DNA from: Pseudomonadota bacterium
GTDB taxonomy: Bacteria > Pseudomonadota > Gammaproteobacteria > Burkholderiales > Methylophilaceae
DNA: 64,000 bases
Reading direction: 5' to 3'
Assembly (NCBI GenBank): GCA_029782295.1
Contig: JAKOVB010000020.1
Location: forward strand, 1-64,000
This document shows, in pieces, positions 48,323 through 57,113 of this stretch (its first letter is position 1; each line of letters opens with the position of its first letter). The translations under genes were made by a program, and so were the position numbers. The notes beneath the pieces were generated by a model. The model was not told the DNA's origin. It searched no databases and saw only the letters and a program-made list of their open reading frames with translations.

Positions 48323-51300
48323 CACTCCCAGAGCTTTCCATCAAGCGCCACGTCTTCGCCTGGATGCTGTCCGGCGTACTGGTCCTGTTCGGCATCATCA
48401 GCTACCAGCGCATCGGCGTCGACCGCCTGCCCTACATCGAATTCCCGGTAATTTCGGTCACCACCTCTGAAAAGGGCGCCAACCCGGACATCATCGATGC
48501 CAGCATCACCAACATCATCGAAACCTCGGTGAACAGCGTGCCCGGCATCGAGCATATCCAGTCAAGTTCCAGCCCCGGAAACTCAGTGGTCACCATCACC
48601 TTCAGCCTGGACAAACGTATCGACGTAGCCTTCAATGAAGTACAGGCGAAGGTCAATCAGGTCCTGCGCCGGCTGCCGGACGATGCGGATCCTCCAGTCG
48701 TCGCCAAGCAGGACAGCGGCGCCAGCCCCATCATGTGGATGGCCCTGCGGGGAGACCGCACGCAGCAACAACTCAACCAGTACGCGCTGAACGTCCTCAA
48801 GAAACGCCTGGAAACTATCAACGGCATCGGCGAAGTCCGCCTCGGCGGGCGCCGCGACCGCACCATCCGCGTCAACCTGCTGCCGGAACGCATGGCCGCG
48901 CTGGGGGTGACCGCCCAGGACCTGAAAAACGCGTTTGATCGCGAACACGTGCAACTGCCCGGCGGCTTCATGGTCGGCCAGAAGAGCGAATACCTGTTCA
49001 AGCTGGACATGGAGTTCCACAAGCTGTCCGACCTCGGCACCATGATCGTCAACAACAAGGACGGCGTATCCGTGCGCCTGCGGGATGTGGCAGAGATCGA
49101 AGACGGACTGGGCGACTACCGCCAGCTGGCGCACTTCAATGGTGAACGGACGGTCGGCATCGGCATCGTCAAGATCGCCAACGCCAACACCGTCGCCATC
49201 ATCGACGAGGTCAAGCGTCGCCTGGACAGCGAAATCCGCCCGCAACTGCCCCCCGGCATGTCCATCGAGATCGCCTCCAACGACGCGCTCTACATCCAGG
49301 AACTGATCAACGCCCTGCTGGAGCACCTGGTCGCCGGGACCCTGCTGGCCGCTGCCATCGTCTGGCTGTTCCTGCGCTCCGTCCGTTCCACCATCATCAT
49401 TGCCATCGCCATCCCGGTGTCGCTGCTGGGGGCAGTCGCGGTCATGTACTTCGGCGGGTTCACGTTCAACGTAATGACGCTGCTGGCCCTGTTACTGCTG
49501 ATCGGGGTCGTGGTGGATGACGCGATCGTGGTGCTGGAGAACATCTTCCGGCACCGCGAACACATCGACAAGGATCCGGTCAACGCCGCCCTCAATGGCA
49601 GCAAGGAGGTGGTGTTCGCGGTGCTGGCTGCCACGCTGTCGCTGGTGTCGATTTTTGCACCGGTGATCTTCCTGAGCGGCATCATCGGCCAGTTCTTCAA
49701 GTCGTTCGCCGTCGTCGTAACCTTCGGCGTGCTGGTATCGCTGTTCGTCTCGCTGACCCTGACCCCCATGCTGTGCTCGCGCCATCTTACGGTCAGCGAG
49801 AAGCACGGCCGCTTCTACTACATTCTCGATGCGTTCTTCCATGCCATGGACGAGACCTACCGCAAGCTGCTCAGGCTCGCGCTGGCGCATCGCTGGAAAG
49901 TCGTCGCGATCACCCTGGTCACGGTCGCTTCCAGCGGCTGGTTCTTCACCGACGTGAAGAAAGAATTCATCCCTGAAGAGGACGAGGGGCGCTTCATGGT
50001 CTACCTGAAGACCCCGCTGGGCTCCAGCGTCGATTACACCAATTCGCGCCTGGTCGAAGTCGAGAAGATTCTGGGCAAGCACCCGGAAATCGTGACCTAT
50101 TTCACCGCCATCGGCATCGGGCAGGCCGGGCAGGTCAACCAGGGGTTCGCCTACGTGCGCATGCAGGACCGCGACAAACGCAACATCCGCCAGCAGGACA
50201 CCCTGAAGAAACTGCGAGCGGAATTTTCCCAGATCCCCGGGGTACGGGCCTTCCCTGCCCCGGTGCCTATCGTCGCCGGCCAGCGCGGTGACCCGCTGCA
50301 GTTCAACGTTTCCGGCCCCAACCTCGCTCAGGTAGGTGCGCTGGCCAAGCAGCTGCAACAGAAGCTGTCGACCACTCCCGGCATGGGCAAGGTCGACCTC
50401 GACATGCAACTCGACCTGCCGCAACTGGTGATGAACATCGACCGGACACGCGCCGCCGACCTGGGTCTTTCCGCGCAGGACATCGCCTTCGCACTCAATA
50501 TGCTGACCGGCGGGATCGACATCGCCAAGTACAACGACGAGCCGGGCGATGGCGAGCGCTACGACATCCGCATCAAGGCCAAGGACGGTACCTTCAGCCA
50601 GCCGGCCGACCTGACCAAGATCTACCTGCGCAACCGCGACGGCAGCATGGTCCGACTGGATACCGTCGCCAGTTTCAAGCCGGTGCTGGGCGCCGCCATT
50701 ATCGGGCGCTTCGACCTGCAATACGCCGCCAACTTCTTCAGCACGCCGAACATGGCGCTGGGAGAAGCGGTGAACAAGGTGAGAGAGACTGCCGCACCAC
50801 TGCTTCCACCAGGCTACAGCGTCAAGTTCGTCGGCCAGGCCGAGGAATTCGGCAAGACCTCAAAGTACATGACATTCGCCTTCATCATGGCCATGATCCT
50901 GCTGTACATGGTGCTGGCCAGCCAGTTCAACTCCTTCCTGCAGCCACTGATCATCATGCTGGCGCAGCCACTGGCCATCATCGGTGGCGTACTGGCGCTC
51001 TGGCTGTCGGGGCACACGCTCAACATCTTCTCCATGATCGGGCTGGTGCTGCTGATCGGACTGGTGGCGAAGAATTCCATCCTGCTGGTCGACCTGACCA
51101 ACCAGCGGCGCCAGGAAGGACTGGGCATCGACGACGCTTTGCAGGATGCCTGCCCGATCCGCTTGCGGCCGGTGCTGATGACCTCGCTCACCATCATCCT
51201 CGCCCTGCTGCCTGCCGCACTTGGTTTCGGCGCAGGGGCCGAAACCAACGGCCCGCTGTCGGTAGCCGTGATCGGCGGCATGATCACCTCGACCCTGCTG

Positions 51301-51390
51301 ACGCTGGTCGTGGTCCCGGCGGTCTATTCACTGGCCATGCACGGTGTTGACCACTGGCAGCGCAAGCTCTCCACTCGCGCTGCCGGTTGA
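48319..51390 (+). CDS. RND efflux transporter (HAE1-type)
   Basis: 1023 residues starting MTLPELSIKRHVFAWMLSGVL. Twelve membrane helices, TM4 Asp pair in GVVVDDAIVVLENIFRH, and the C-terminal LVVVPAVYSLAM. Belongs to the TetR-MFP-RND group; no outer-membrane channel gene follows, so it probably shares a duct, perhaps the one at 6.9-8.4 kb. Its stop abuts the convergent DMT gene. Confidence 0.94.
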   Translation: MTLPELSIKRHVFAWMLSGVLVLFGIISYQRIGVDRLPYIEFPVISVTTSEKGANPDIIDASITNIIETSVNSVPGIEHIQSSSSPGNSVVTITFSLDKRIDVAFNEVQAKVNQVLRRLPDDADPPVVAKQDSGASPIMWMALRGDRTQQQLNQYALNVLKKRLETINGIGEVRLGGRRDRTIRVNLLPERMAALGVTAQDLKNAFDREHVQLPGGFMVGQKSEYLFKLDMEFHKLSDLGTMIVNNKDGVSVRLRDVAEIEDGLGDYRQLAHFNGERTVGIGIVKIANANTVAIIDEVKRRLDSEIRPQLPPGMSIEIASNDALYIQELINALLEHLVAGTLLAAAIVWLFLRSVRSTIIIAIAIPVSLLGAVAVMYFGGFTFNVMTLLALLLLIGVVVDDAIVVLENIFRHREHIDKDPVNAALNGSKEVVFAVLAATLSLVSIFAPVIFLSGIIGQFFKSFAVVVTFGVLVSLFVSLTLTPMLCSRHLTVSEKHGRFYYILDAFFHAMDETYRKLLRLALAHRWKVVAITLVTVASSGWFFTDVKKEFIPEEDEGRFMVYLKTPLGSSVDYTNSRLVEVEKILGKHPEIVTYFTAIGIGQAGQVNQGFAYVRMQDRDKRNIRQQDTLKKLRAEFSQIPGVRAFPAPVPIVAGQRGDPLQFNVSGPNLAQVGALAKQLQQKLSTTPGMGKVDLDMQLDLPQLVMNIDRTRAADLGLSAQDIAFALNMLTGGIDIAKYNDEPGDGERYDIRIKAKDGTFSQPADLTKIYLRNRDGSMVRLDTVASFKPVLGAAIIGRFDLQYAANFFSTPNMALGEAVNKVRETAAPLLPPGYSVKFVGQAEEFGKTSKYMTFAFIMAMILLYMVLASQFNSFLQPLIIMLAQPLAIIGGVLALWLSGHTLNIFSMIGLVLLIGLVAKNSILLVDLTNQRRQEGLGIDDALQDACPIRLRPVLMTSLTIILALLPAALGFGAGAETNGPLSVAVIGGMITSTLLTLVVVPAVYSLAMHGVDHWQRKLSTRAAG

Positions 51391-52320
51391 TCACTTCCGT
51401 CCCGTCCTCGTCGTGATGGCGAACACACCCGCCATCACGCAGGCCGTTCCAGCCAGTTGCAATACCGTCACGTCTTCGCCCAGGAACATATAGGCAAGGT
51501 AGATGGTGGACACCGGCCCGACCGTGCCGACCAGCGCCGCCCGGCTGCTGCCGATCCGGTGGATCCCGGCACTGAGCAGGAAGGACGGCAGCACGGTCGC
51601 CACCACCGCCATCAGCAAGGCGATGGCGTAAACATGAAACGGCAGGCCATCCAATGCCATTGGATGCGGCATCACCACGTAATGCACCCCGGAGGCCAGA
51701 CTGGCAACCAGCATGATGCAGGCGGTGAAGGGCATCACCCCGAGCTTCGGAATCAGGTGCCCGCTGGCAACCAGATAACCGGCGTAGACCAGGGCGCTAA
51801 CAAACACCAGCGCGGCCCCCAGCAGCATCTGCGGCGTCAACTGTCCCACCGATTGCACGTCGCCTCCAGCGGCAACCGCGACGCCGACATAGCTCAAGCC
51901 CAGGGCATACACTTCCCGCCGGCCGATCGCCCGGCCGAGCACCATCGCCGAGATGAGTACCACCATCGTCGGATAGACGAACAGGATGATCCGCTCCAGC
52001 CCCGCCGACACATAGGCCAGCCCGGCGAAGTCGAGCCACATGGGCAGATAACCGCCCACGGCTCCCAGCAACGCCACGGCAACCCAATCCCGACGCGCCA
52101 GATGTTCCACCTTGCCGGTGAAATACAGCCATGCGGCGATCCCCAGGTAGAACGGCGCTGAAAACAGCATGCGCAGCACCAGCAGGGATTCCACGTCCAC
52201 GCCGTCGGCATAGGCGAGCTTGACCATCACCGCCTTGGATGAGAACGCGACCGCAGCCAGCAGCACGAAGGCTGCGCCCACGAAGGATTGCGTGTTGTAG
52301 TGCGTTTGAGTTGTTGCCAT
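51391..52320 (-). CDS. EamA-family metabolite exporter (DMT)
   Basis: 309 residues, ten membrane helices, two EamA repeats (ending ACVMAGVFAITTRTGRK). The family includes the E. coli cysteine/O-acetylserine exporter EamA as well as many exporters of unknown substrate. An AAAGG site lies upstream of the ATG. Its 5' leader is unusual: a short Cys-ending ORF and competing hairpins (see 52367-52494). That context hints at a sulfur-containing amino acid as substrate, which is inference. Confidence 0.87.
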   Translation of the reverse strand: MATTQTHYNTQSFVGAAFVLLAAVAFSSKAVMVKLAYADGVDVESLLVLRMLFSAPFYLGIAAWLYFTGKVEHLARRDWVAVALLGAVGGYLPMWLDFAGLAYVSAGLERIILFVYPTMVVLISAMVLGRAIGRREVYALGLSYVGVAVAAGGDVQSVGQLTPQMLLGAALVFVSALVYAGYLVASGHLIPKLGVMPFTACIMLVASLASGVHYVVMPHPMALDGLPFHVYAIALLMAVVATVLPSFLLSAGIHRIGSSRAALVGTVGPVSTIYLAYMFLGEDVTVLQLAGTACVMAGVFAITTRTGRK

Positions 52321-52366
52321 ATCGAGCCTTTCAAGGCGGGCCCGACGGCGGAAGGGAAATTCAGAA

Positions 52367-52424
52367 GTAACCGCAGCGGAACCCGCGGTTACTGTGAAGA
52401 ATCAGGACGAACGTCAGCAACCGC
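52367..52424 (-). promoter_or_regulatory. Competing RNA hairpins between leader ORF and exporter gene (candidate attenuator)
   Basis: RNA segments read 5' to 3' on the minus strand: 1 (GCGGUUGC, over the Cys-Gly-Cys codons, 52417-52424), 2 (GUAACCGC, 52385-52392) and 3 (GCGGUUAC, 52367-52374). 1 and 3 are near-identical and each pairs with 2. The 1:2 helix can reach ten pairs with one G-U, while the 2:3 hairpin has nine pairs without mismatch. Segment 1 is within the leader ORF, so a ribosome there decides which helix forms. Confidence 0.6.
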
Positions 52425-52494
52425 AAGATGTGGCGACACGCCACAGGGCTTTGCGGGCCAGTACAGCTGCTTGAATGTATTGGGTATTCGTCAT
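52414..52494 (-). CDS. 26-residue leader peptide ending Cys-Gly-Cys
   Basis: Starts MTNTQYIQ and ends WRVATSCGC-stop (UGA). Lies 93 bases upstream of the DMT exporter, same strand. The two Cys codons (24 and 26) are the last and third last sense codons. A promoter ends only 10 bases before its ATG, so the mRNA has almost no 5' leader. No ribosome-binding site is visible. The peptide has no signal or membrane character and is most likely a regulatory leader rather than a functional protein. Confidence 0.6.
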   Translation of the reverse strand: MTNTQYIQAAVLARKALWRVATSCGC

Positions 52495-52504
52495 GAAGTC
52501 GCGC

Positions 52505-52533
52505 ACTCTACGCCGCTGGAGAAGTCACGTCAA
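52505..52533 (-). promoter_or_regulatory. Promoter of the leader peptide/exporter transcript
   Basis: TTGACG (52528-52533) and TAGAGT (52505-52510) on the minus strand, 17 bases apart. It lies in the 48-base gap between the symporter stop and the leader ATG, so the exporter has its own promoter. Confidence 0.6.
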
Positions 52534-52542
52534 GCCAGCCGA

Positions 52543-53778
52543 TCAGGCACCGCGGGTGAGCTTTTGCACGACCAGGCTGCCCACCATGTCGCCCTCGACG
52601 TTCACGGCCGTCCGGAAGGTGTCCAGCACGCGGTCCACCGGCAGCAGGATGGCGATAGCCTCGGCGGGAAGCCCGACTGACTGCAGCACCATCACCATGG
52701 TCACCATCCCCGCGCTCGGAATGCCCGGTGCCCCGATGGACGCAAGCATCGCCGTCAGGAACACGATCATTTGCTGCATCAAGTTGAGATCGATACCGGC
52801 CAGATTAGCGATGAACAGGGCGGCAGCCGCTTCGTACAACGCCGTTCCGTCCATGTTGACCGTCGCACCCAGCGGTATCACGAACCCTGCAATCTCCGGT
52901 TTGACGTGCAGGTGTTGTTGCACGCAGCGCAGCGTGACCGGCAAGGTGGCCGAACTGGAACTGGTGGCGAACGCCGTGACCAGCGCCTCGCGCGCGCCGC
53001 GCCAGAACCTGAGCGGCGTGACGCCGGTCACGAGGAAGAGCAGTAGCGGCAACACCATCAGGCCATGCAGCAAAATCGTCCCGACGATCACGGCCACGAA
53101 CTTTCCCATGGTCGACAGCAGGGCGACGTCCTGCGTGGCCACCAGCTTGAGCAGCAGCGCCATGATACCCAGAGGCGCCAGGTGCATCACCCATCCCACG
53201 ATGCGCAAGGTCAGCTCCAGGGCTTCCTGCAACAGGGCAAGGATGTTGCGATACCGCTCCCCGCCGGCGACCAGCGCGACCCCGACGAACAGGGCAAAGA
53301 TAACGATCGCCAGCACGTTGCCCTGCGAAAGCGCCGTAAAGGGATTGACGAACAAACCGTGCAGAAAGCTCTGGGAGAACTCAGCCAGGCTCATCTGCTT
53401 GGCCTGGAAGCCCTGCATGGCATCCTGGAACAACGCGAGATGCAAACCTTTGCCCGGCTCGAACAGGTTGATCGCAGAAAGTCCCAGCACAATGGCCATG
53501 GCCATCGAGAGTATGAAGAAACCGAGTGTGGTGAGCCAGACCCGGTGCATCTGATGGTGCGCGCGCAAATTCGCGACGCCGACGACAATCGAGGTAAACA
53601 CCAGCGGCACCAGAATCATCTTCAGCAGGTCGACGAACACCATGCCGACCAGACCCGCTGCAAAGAGCCCCTGTTGCGTCAGCGCCACCGCCGGACCCAG
53701 ATACGACAGCCAAATCCCCAAGCCCACTCCGGCCAGGGCGCCGAGCAGGATCTGGACATTCAGCGACAGCCGGCTCAT
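52543..53778 (-). CDS. Dicarboxylate/amino acid:cation symporter (DAACS, GltP family)
   Basis: 411 residues. Family marks: TSSSSATLPVTL (Ser-rich hairpin HP1), the substrate/cation site ATVNMDGTALYE, and GAPGIPSAGMVTMVMVL (HP2). The family takes up glutamate, aspartate, C4-dicarboxylates, serine/threonine or cystine; the substrate here is not assigned. It is upstream of the leader-controlled exporter but on a separate promoter. Confidence 0.92.
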   Translation of the reverse strand: MSRLSLNVQILLGALAGVGLGIWLSYLGPAVALTQQGLFAAGLVGMVFVDLLKMILVPLVFTSIVVGVANLRAHHQMHRVWLTTLGFFILSMAMAIVLGLSAINLFEPGKGLHLALFQDAMQGFQAKQMSLAEFSQSFLHGLFVNPFTALSQGNVLAIVIFALFVGVALVAGGERYRNILALLQEALELTLRIVGWVMHLAPLGIMALLLKLVATQDVALLSTMGKFVAVIVGTILLHGLMVLPLLLFLVTGVTPLRFWRGAREALVTAFATSSSSATLPVTLRCVQQHLHVKPEIAGFVIPLGATVNMDGTALYEAAAALFIANLAGIDLNLMQQMIVFLTAMLASIGAPGIPSAGMVTMVMVLQSVGLPAEAIAILLPVDRVLDTFRTAVNVEGDMVGSLVVQKLTRGA

Positions 53779-53789
53779 GCAATCAGACC

Positions 53790-55331
53790 TTACGCTTCAG
53801 CCTTGGGAGACTTCCTGGTACGCGGTGCCGCCTTGGGCTTGGCCTCAGTAGCATCGGCAGCAATCTTGGGCTTCGCGGTGCGCTTGGGTTTGGCCGGAGA
53901 GGCCCCTGCTGGCTCGGCAAGCGCCATGGATTTTGCCGCAGGCTTTGGCTTGGCTGGCGCCTTTGCCCTGGCCGCACGCGCAGGCTTCTTTTCCGTTTCG
54001 ACCGGGGGTTCAACCGCTGGCACCTTCTCCTCGACAGGCTCAGCTTCGACCACAGGCTCCATCTGGCGCGACGTCACCAGACGCTCGAACGCAGCCGCGA
54101 AGAAGCCATCCGTGCCATGCAGGTGAGGTAACATCTTGAGGGTCTCTCCGGTATCCACCGGCACTTTCTGCTGCGCGAGAATTTCGGCCGCATTGAGCAA
54201 CTTGAATTCCGGGTGGCTGGCCAGGAACGTTTCGACGATGTTCTCGTTCTCTTCGCGCAACACGCTGCAAGTGGCATAGACCAGACGGCCGGTAGGCTTG
54301 ACCAGTCTTGCAGCCGCATCGAGGATATTCCGCTGCTTGATGCTCAATTCAGCAACGTCCATTTCCGTCTGACGCCACTTCAGGTCTGGATTGCGCCTCA
54401 ACGTGCCGAGACCGCTGCAAGGCGCATCGACCAGCACGCGGTCGAATTTCTGCGCCAGGCGCTTCAGCTTCTGGTCGCGCTCGTTGGCGATCAACTGAGG
54501 ATGAATGTTGGAAAGCCCCGAGCGGGCGAGACGCGGGCGCAAGTTGGCAAGGCGCTTCTCGGCGACGTCAAAGGCGTACAGACGACCGGTGTTGGCCATC
54601 ATCGCGCCGATCGCCAGTGTCTTGCCTCCGGCGCCGGCACAGAAATCCGCTACCATCTCGCCGCGGCGCGGGGCCAGCAACTGGGTCAGCAACTGGCTGC
54701 CCTCGTCCTGCACCTCGATCACGCCCTTGGTGAACAGGACGTGCTTGTTGAGTGGAATCTTCTCTTTCAAGCGCACGCCATCCGGTGAATAAGGCGTCGG
54801 GGCAGCGGCGATCCCCTCCTTCGCAAACAGCGCCAGCACCGCCTCGCGCTGACCATTCAGGCGATTCACGCGCAAGTCGAGCGGTGCTTGCAGGTGCATG
54901 GCGCGGGCCAGGGCCAGCGCATCCTTTTCACCATATTGTTTCTCCAGCTTCTCCCACAGCCAGTCCGGCAAATCCGCCTGCAAACCGAGCGGCAGGTTTT
55001 CGGTGGATTTCGCCTTGATGGCGTGCGCCCATTCGGTCTGCTGCTTGTTCAAGTGGGGTCCGAGCTGGCCCAGACTCACCCCCTGGATGCGCAGCAAGGC
55101 GGCCAGTAACAACCGGCGTGCATCCGCACCATCGGCCAGATATTCCAGCAAACGCTTGCGGCGGATGACGAGATAAACGGTTTCGGCGATAAAGGCACGA
55201 TCCTTCGCCCCCAGCTTGGGGTTCTCGCGAAAGTAAGCGCTCAGTTTTGCATCGGCCGGGCCATGCGGTGCCATCACCGTGGCCAGCGCCGCAGCGGCCT
55301 GCCGCAGGAGGTTTTCATTGAGTTGAGTCAT
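53790..55331 (-). CDS. rsmB: RsmB/NOP2-family rRNA (cytosine-C5) methyltransferase with basic C-terminal tail
   Basis: 513 residues from ATG 55331 (MTQLNENLLRQAAAALA), overlapping the upstream stop (ATGA). N-terminal NusB-like domain, SAM site DFCAGAGGKTLAIGAMM, catalytic motifs DAPCSGLGTLRRNPDLKW and YATCSVLREENE (two Cys). After about residue 430 a tail of some 85 residues follows, rich in Lys, Ala and Pro, resembling histone-H1-like/AlgP repeats. The tail is absent from standard RsmB. Specificity (m5C967 or another site) is uncertain. Confidence 0.9.
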   Translation of the reverse strand: MTQLNENLLRQAAAALATVMAPHGPADAKLSAYFRENPKLGAKDRAFIAETVYLVIRRKRLLEYLADGADARRLLLAALLRIQGVSLGQLGPHLNKQQTEWAHAIKAKSTENLPLGLQADLPDWLWEKLEKQYGEKDALALARAMHLQAPLDLRVNRLNGQREAVLALFAKEGIAAAPTPYSPDGVRLKEKIPLNKHVLFTKGVIEVQDEGSQLLTQLLAPRRGEMVADFCAGAGGKTLAIGAMMANTGRLYAFDVAEKRLANLRPRLARSGLSNIHPQLIANERDQKLKRLAQKFDRVLVDAPCSGLGTLRRNPDLKWRQTEMDVAELSIKQRNILDAAARLVKPTGRLVYATCSVLREENENIVETFLASHPEFKLLNAAEILAQQKVPVDTGETLKMLPHLHGTDGFFAAAFERLVTSRQMEPVVEAEPVEEKVPAVEPPVETEKKPARAARAKAPAKPKPAAKSMALAEPAGASPAKPKRTAKPKIAADATEAKPKAAPRTRKSPKAEA

Positions 55332-56398
55332 TCTTGTATTTGCAGGGACGTCGCAATCCGCTCCGTCACCGTGCCATCCTTTTCTGTTTTGCTGATCTTG
55401 ACCGGCAGGTAATGATAATCGGCTGCCAGCCACATTTCGGTTTTTTCTTCACCTTCGCTACTGCTTTTTCCGATGCGTAACGTGCGAAGCGAGCCCATCC
55501 TGGTCGCCAGGGATTCCTCCCCTTCGAAATCGTAATTGTAAACCTTCAGCTTCTTGCCGTTGGTCACGACCAGCCGCATCTCCTGCAATGGCGGCACGAA
55601 CATGAACTGGTACATGAAGCTCATCAGGTCCTGCGCGCCATCCTCCAGCGCAACCGTCTGCTTGCGGCTTCCGACTTCCATGGTCAACTGTTTCCCCGCC
55701 CAGTCGAAGGTCGCTTTCTGGGCCTTTTCCGTATTCTTGCCATACTGGTAAAGAAAACTGTCGGGGCGCAAACCATGGGGCGTCACCTGCCCTTCGCTGC
55801 GTTGCACCAGATCCGATAGCGCCAGCGCCAGCAACCCGCTGGCTTCCGCAATGCTGGTCAGCACATAGCGGCCATCTTCCGTCACGTGGTATGCATGGTG
55901 CTCCACACCAGCCACACCACCCTTACGCACGATCTGGTAGTCCAGTTCCACCCGCGCAGGCACTTTGGGCACGGGCGCCTCCACCTCTGCCACCGGCGGC
56001 TCTTCCACTGCCGGCGGAGCGGCGGAGGGGGCCGTTGCAGGGGCAGGGGAAACTGCAGCAGGCGCCGCGGTCTCTACTGGCACATTGGACACGACCGGCA
56101 CCGGGGTCGCAGGAACTGGTGCCATCGGTCCAGGTGGTTTGACCGCAGGCCGAGGACTCGGTCTCGGCAAAGGGTGCGAAACGGGCGGAACATGCTTCAC
56201 CGGCAAGGCTTTCTTTACCGGCTCCGGTTTGGGTGGCGACACCAGTTCGACCCTGATCAACGTGGTTTCGGGGGTTTCCCCATCCGGCAGCCAGCCCTCG
56301 AGGCCGCCTATCATCCAGACATGCACCAGCAGCGACAGCAGGATCGCGAGGAGCAGGCGGCGCACACCGCCCAAAGCGTTTAAAAACCTATTCAGCAT
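55328..56398 (-). CDS. DUF3108 protein with TonB-like N-terminus
   Basis: 356 residues. An N-terminal membrane helix (LLLAILLSLLVHVWMIGG), a Pro/Lys/Ala-rich linker of about 100 residues like TonB, and a C-terminal DUF3108 beta domain (about 150-350, LDYQIVRKGGVAGVEHHAYHV). Together these suggest an inner-membrane protein that reaches the periplasm. The 5' end overlaps the next DUF3108 gene by 11 bases. Function unknown. Confidence 0.85.
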   Translation of the reverse strand: MLNRFLNALGGVRRLLLAILLSLLVHVWMIGGLEGWLPDGETPETTLIRVELVSPPKPEPVKKALPVKHVPPVSHPLPRPSPRPAVKPPGPMAPVPATPVPVVSNVPVETAAPAAVSPAPATAPSAAPPAVEEPPVAEVEAPVPKVPARVELDYQIVRKGGVAGVEHHAYHVTEDGRYVLTSIAEASGLLALALSDLVQRSEGQVTPHGLRPDSFLYQYGKNTEKAQKATFDWAGKQLTMEVGSRKQTVALEDGAQDLMSFMYQFMFVPPLQEMRLVVTNGKKLKVYNYDFEGEESLATRMGSLRTLRIGKSSSEGEEKTEMWLAADYHYLPVKISKTEKDGTVTERIATSLQIQE

Positions 56399-57071
56399 GC
56401 AGGCTGGTCAAAACCTGCTCGATTTTGGCGCCGTTCTCGTCCTGCATCTTGATGCGCACCGGAATCCCATACGCTTCGGCGCCCAGCCAAAGCTCCTTTT
56501 CGTCGCCACCGTCCCTGGCATTGACCAGATGCGTCGCTTTGTACTTGCCCGCAGCCGTTTCGACCGTGGTATCCCGCTCGGTGATGCGGTAACGATACGA
56601 GCGTTGCTTCTTGCCCGTGGTGACCGGCAGCACCACTTCATCTCCCTTGGGCGTCACGAACATGAACTGGTAGGCGTAACTGGCCAGATCCTGGGTCCCT
56701 GCTTCCAGTGGTGCGGTGTTCACCTGCCCCTTGGCCTTCATGGAAAGGGTGCCAGCAGTCCAGTCGAAATCCGCACTGATGGCCTTCTTGGCATTATCAC
56801 CCTGCTGCTGTTCGAAACGGATCGGGCGCAAACCTTCGGCGGTCACCTCGCCCTCGCTGGTCAGCCGTCGCTCGCCGAACAGGCCGTAGACGCCTATCCC
56901 CTTGGTCACGCTTTCCAGTCGATAACGGCCGGCAGATTGCTGGAAAGTTTCAGTGACATCGGCGAACGGCTGACCATTGCGAGTCACGTGGTAAACGGCC
57001 ACCAGATGCTGCGGTGCCGCGAAAAGGCTCTGGCTGAACGCCAGCAATAAAACGGCAAGTACTCGAATCAT
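56388..57071 (-). CDS. DUF3108 periplasmic protein
   Basis: 227 residues with a Sec signal peptide (MIRVLAVLLLAFSQSLFA) and a DUF3108 domain that covers the rest (YHVTRNGQPFADVTETFQQ ... ELWLGAEAYGIPVRIKMQDE). It is a clear paralogue of the C-terminal half of the next gene, sharing the YQFMFV and LWLxAxxYxxPVxI motifs. 42 bases after the purM stop. Confidence 0.87.
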   Translation of the reverse strand: MIRVLAVLLLAFSQSLFAAPQHLVAVYHVTRNGQPFADVTETFQQSAGRYRLESVTKGIGVYGLFGERRLTSEGEVTAEGLRPIRFEQQQGDNAKKAISADFDWTAGTLSMKAKGQVNTAPLEAGTQDLASYAYQFMFVTPKGDEVVLPVTTGKKQRSYRYRITERDTTVETAAGKYKATHLVNARDGGDEKELWLGAEAYGIPVRIKMQDENGAKIEQVLTSLHAE

Positions 57072-57113
57072 CAGGAATCCTCCTTGCCGGTTAACGCTTG
57101 AACGCGCGATAAG

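Noticed and set aside
48583..50721. Minus-strand ORFs under the second RND gene
   Set aside because: Shadow frames of the pump gene.
52414..52416. UGA after Cys-Gly-Cys as a possible selenocysteine codon
   Set aside because: Another stop follows soon in frame, and the hairpin after it pairs better as a competing regulatory structure; no typical SECIS apical loop.
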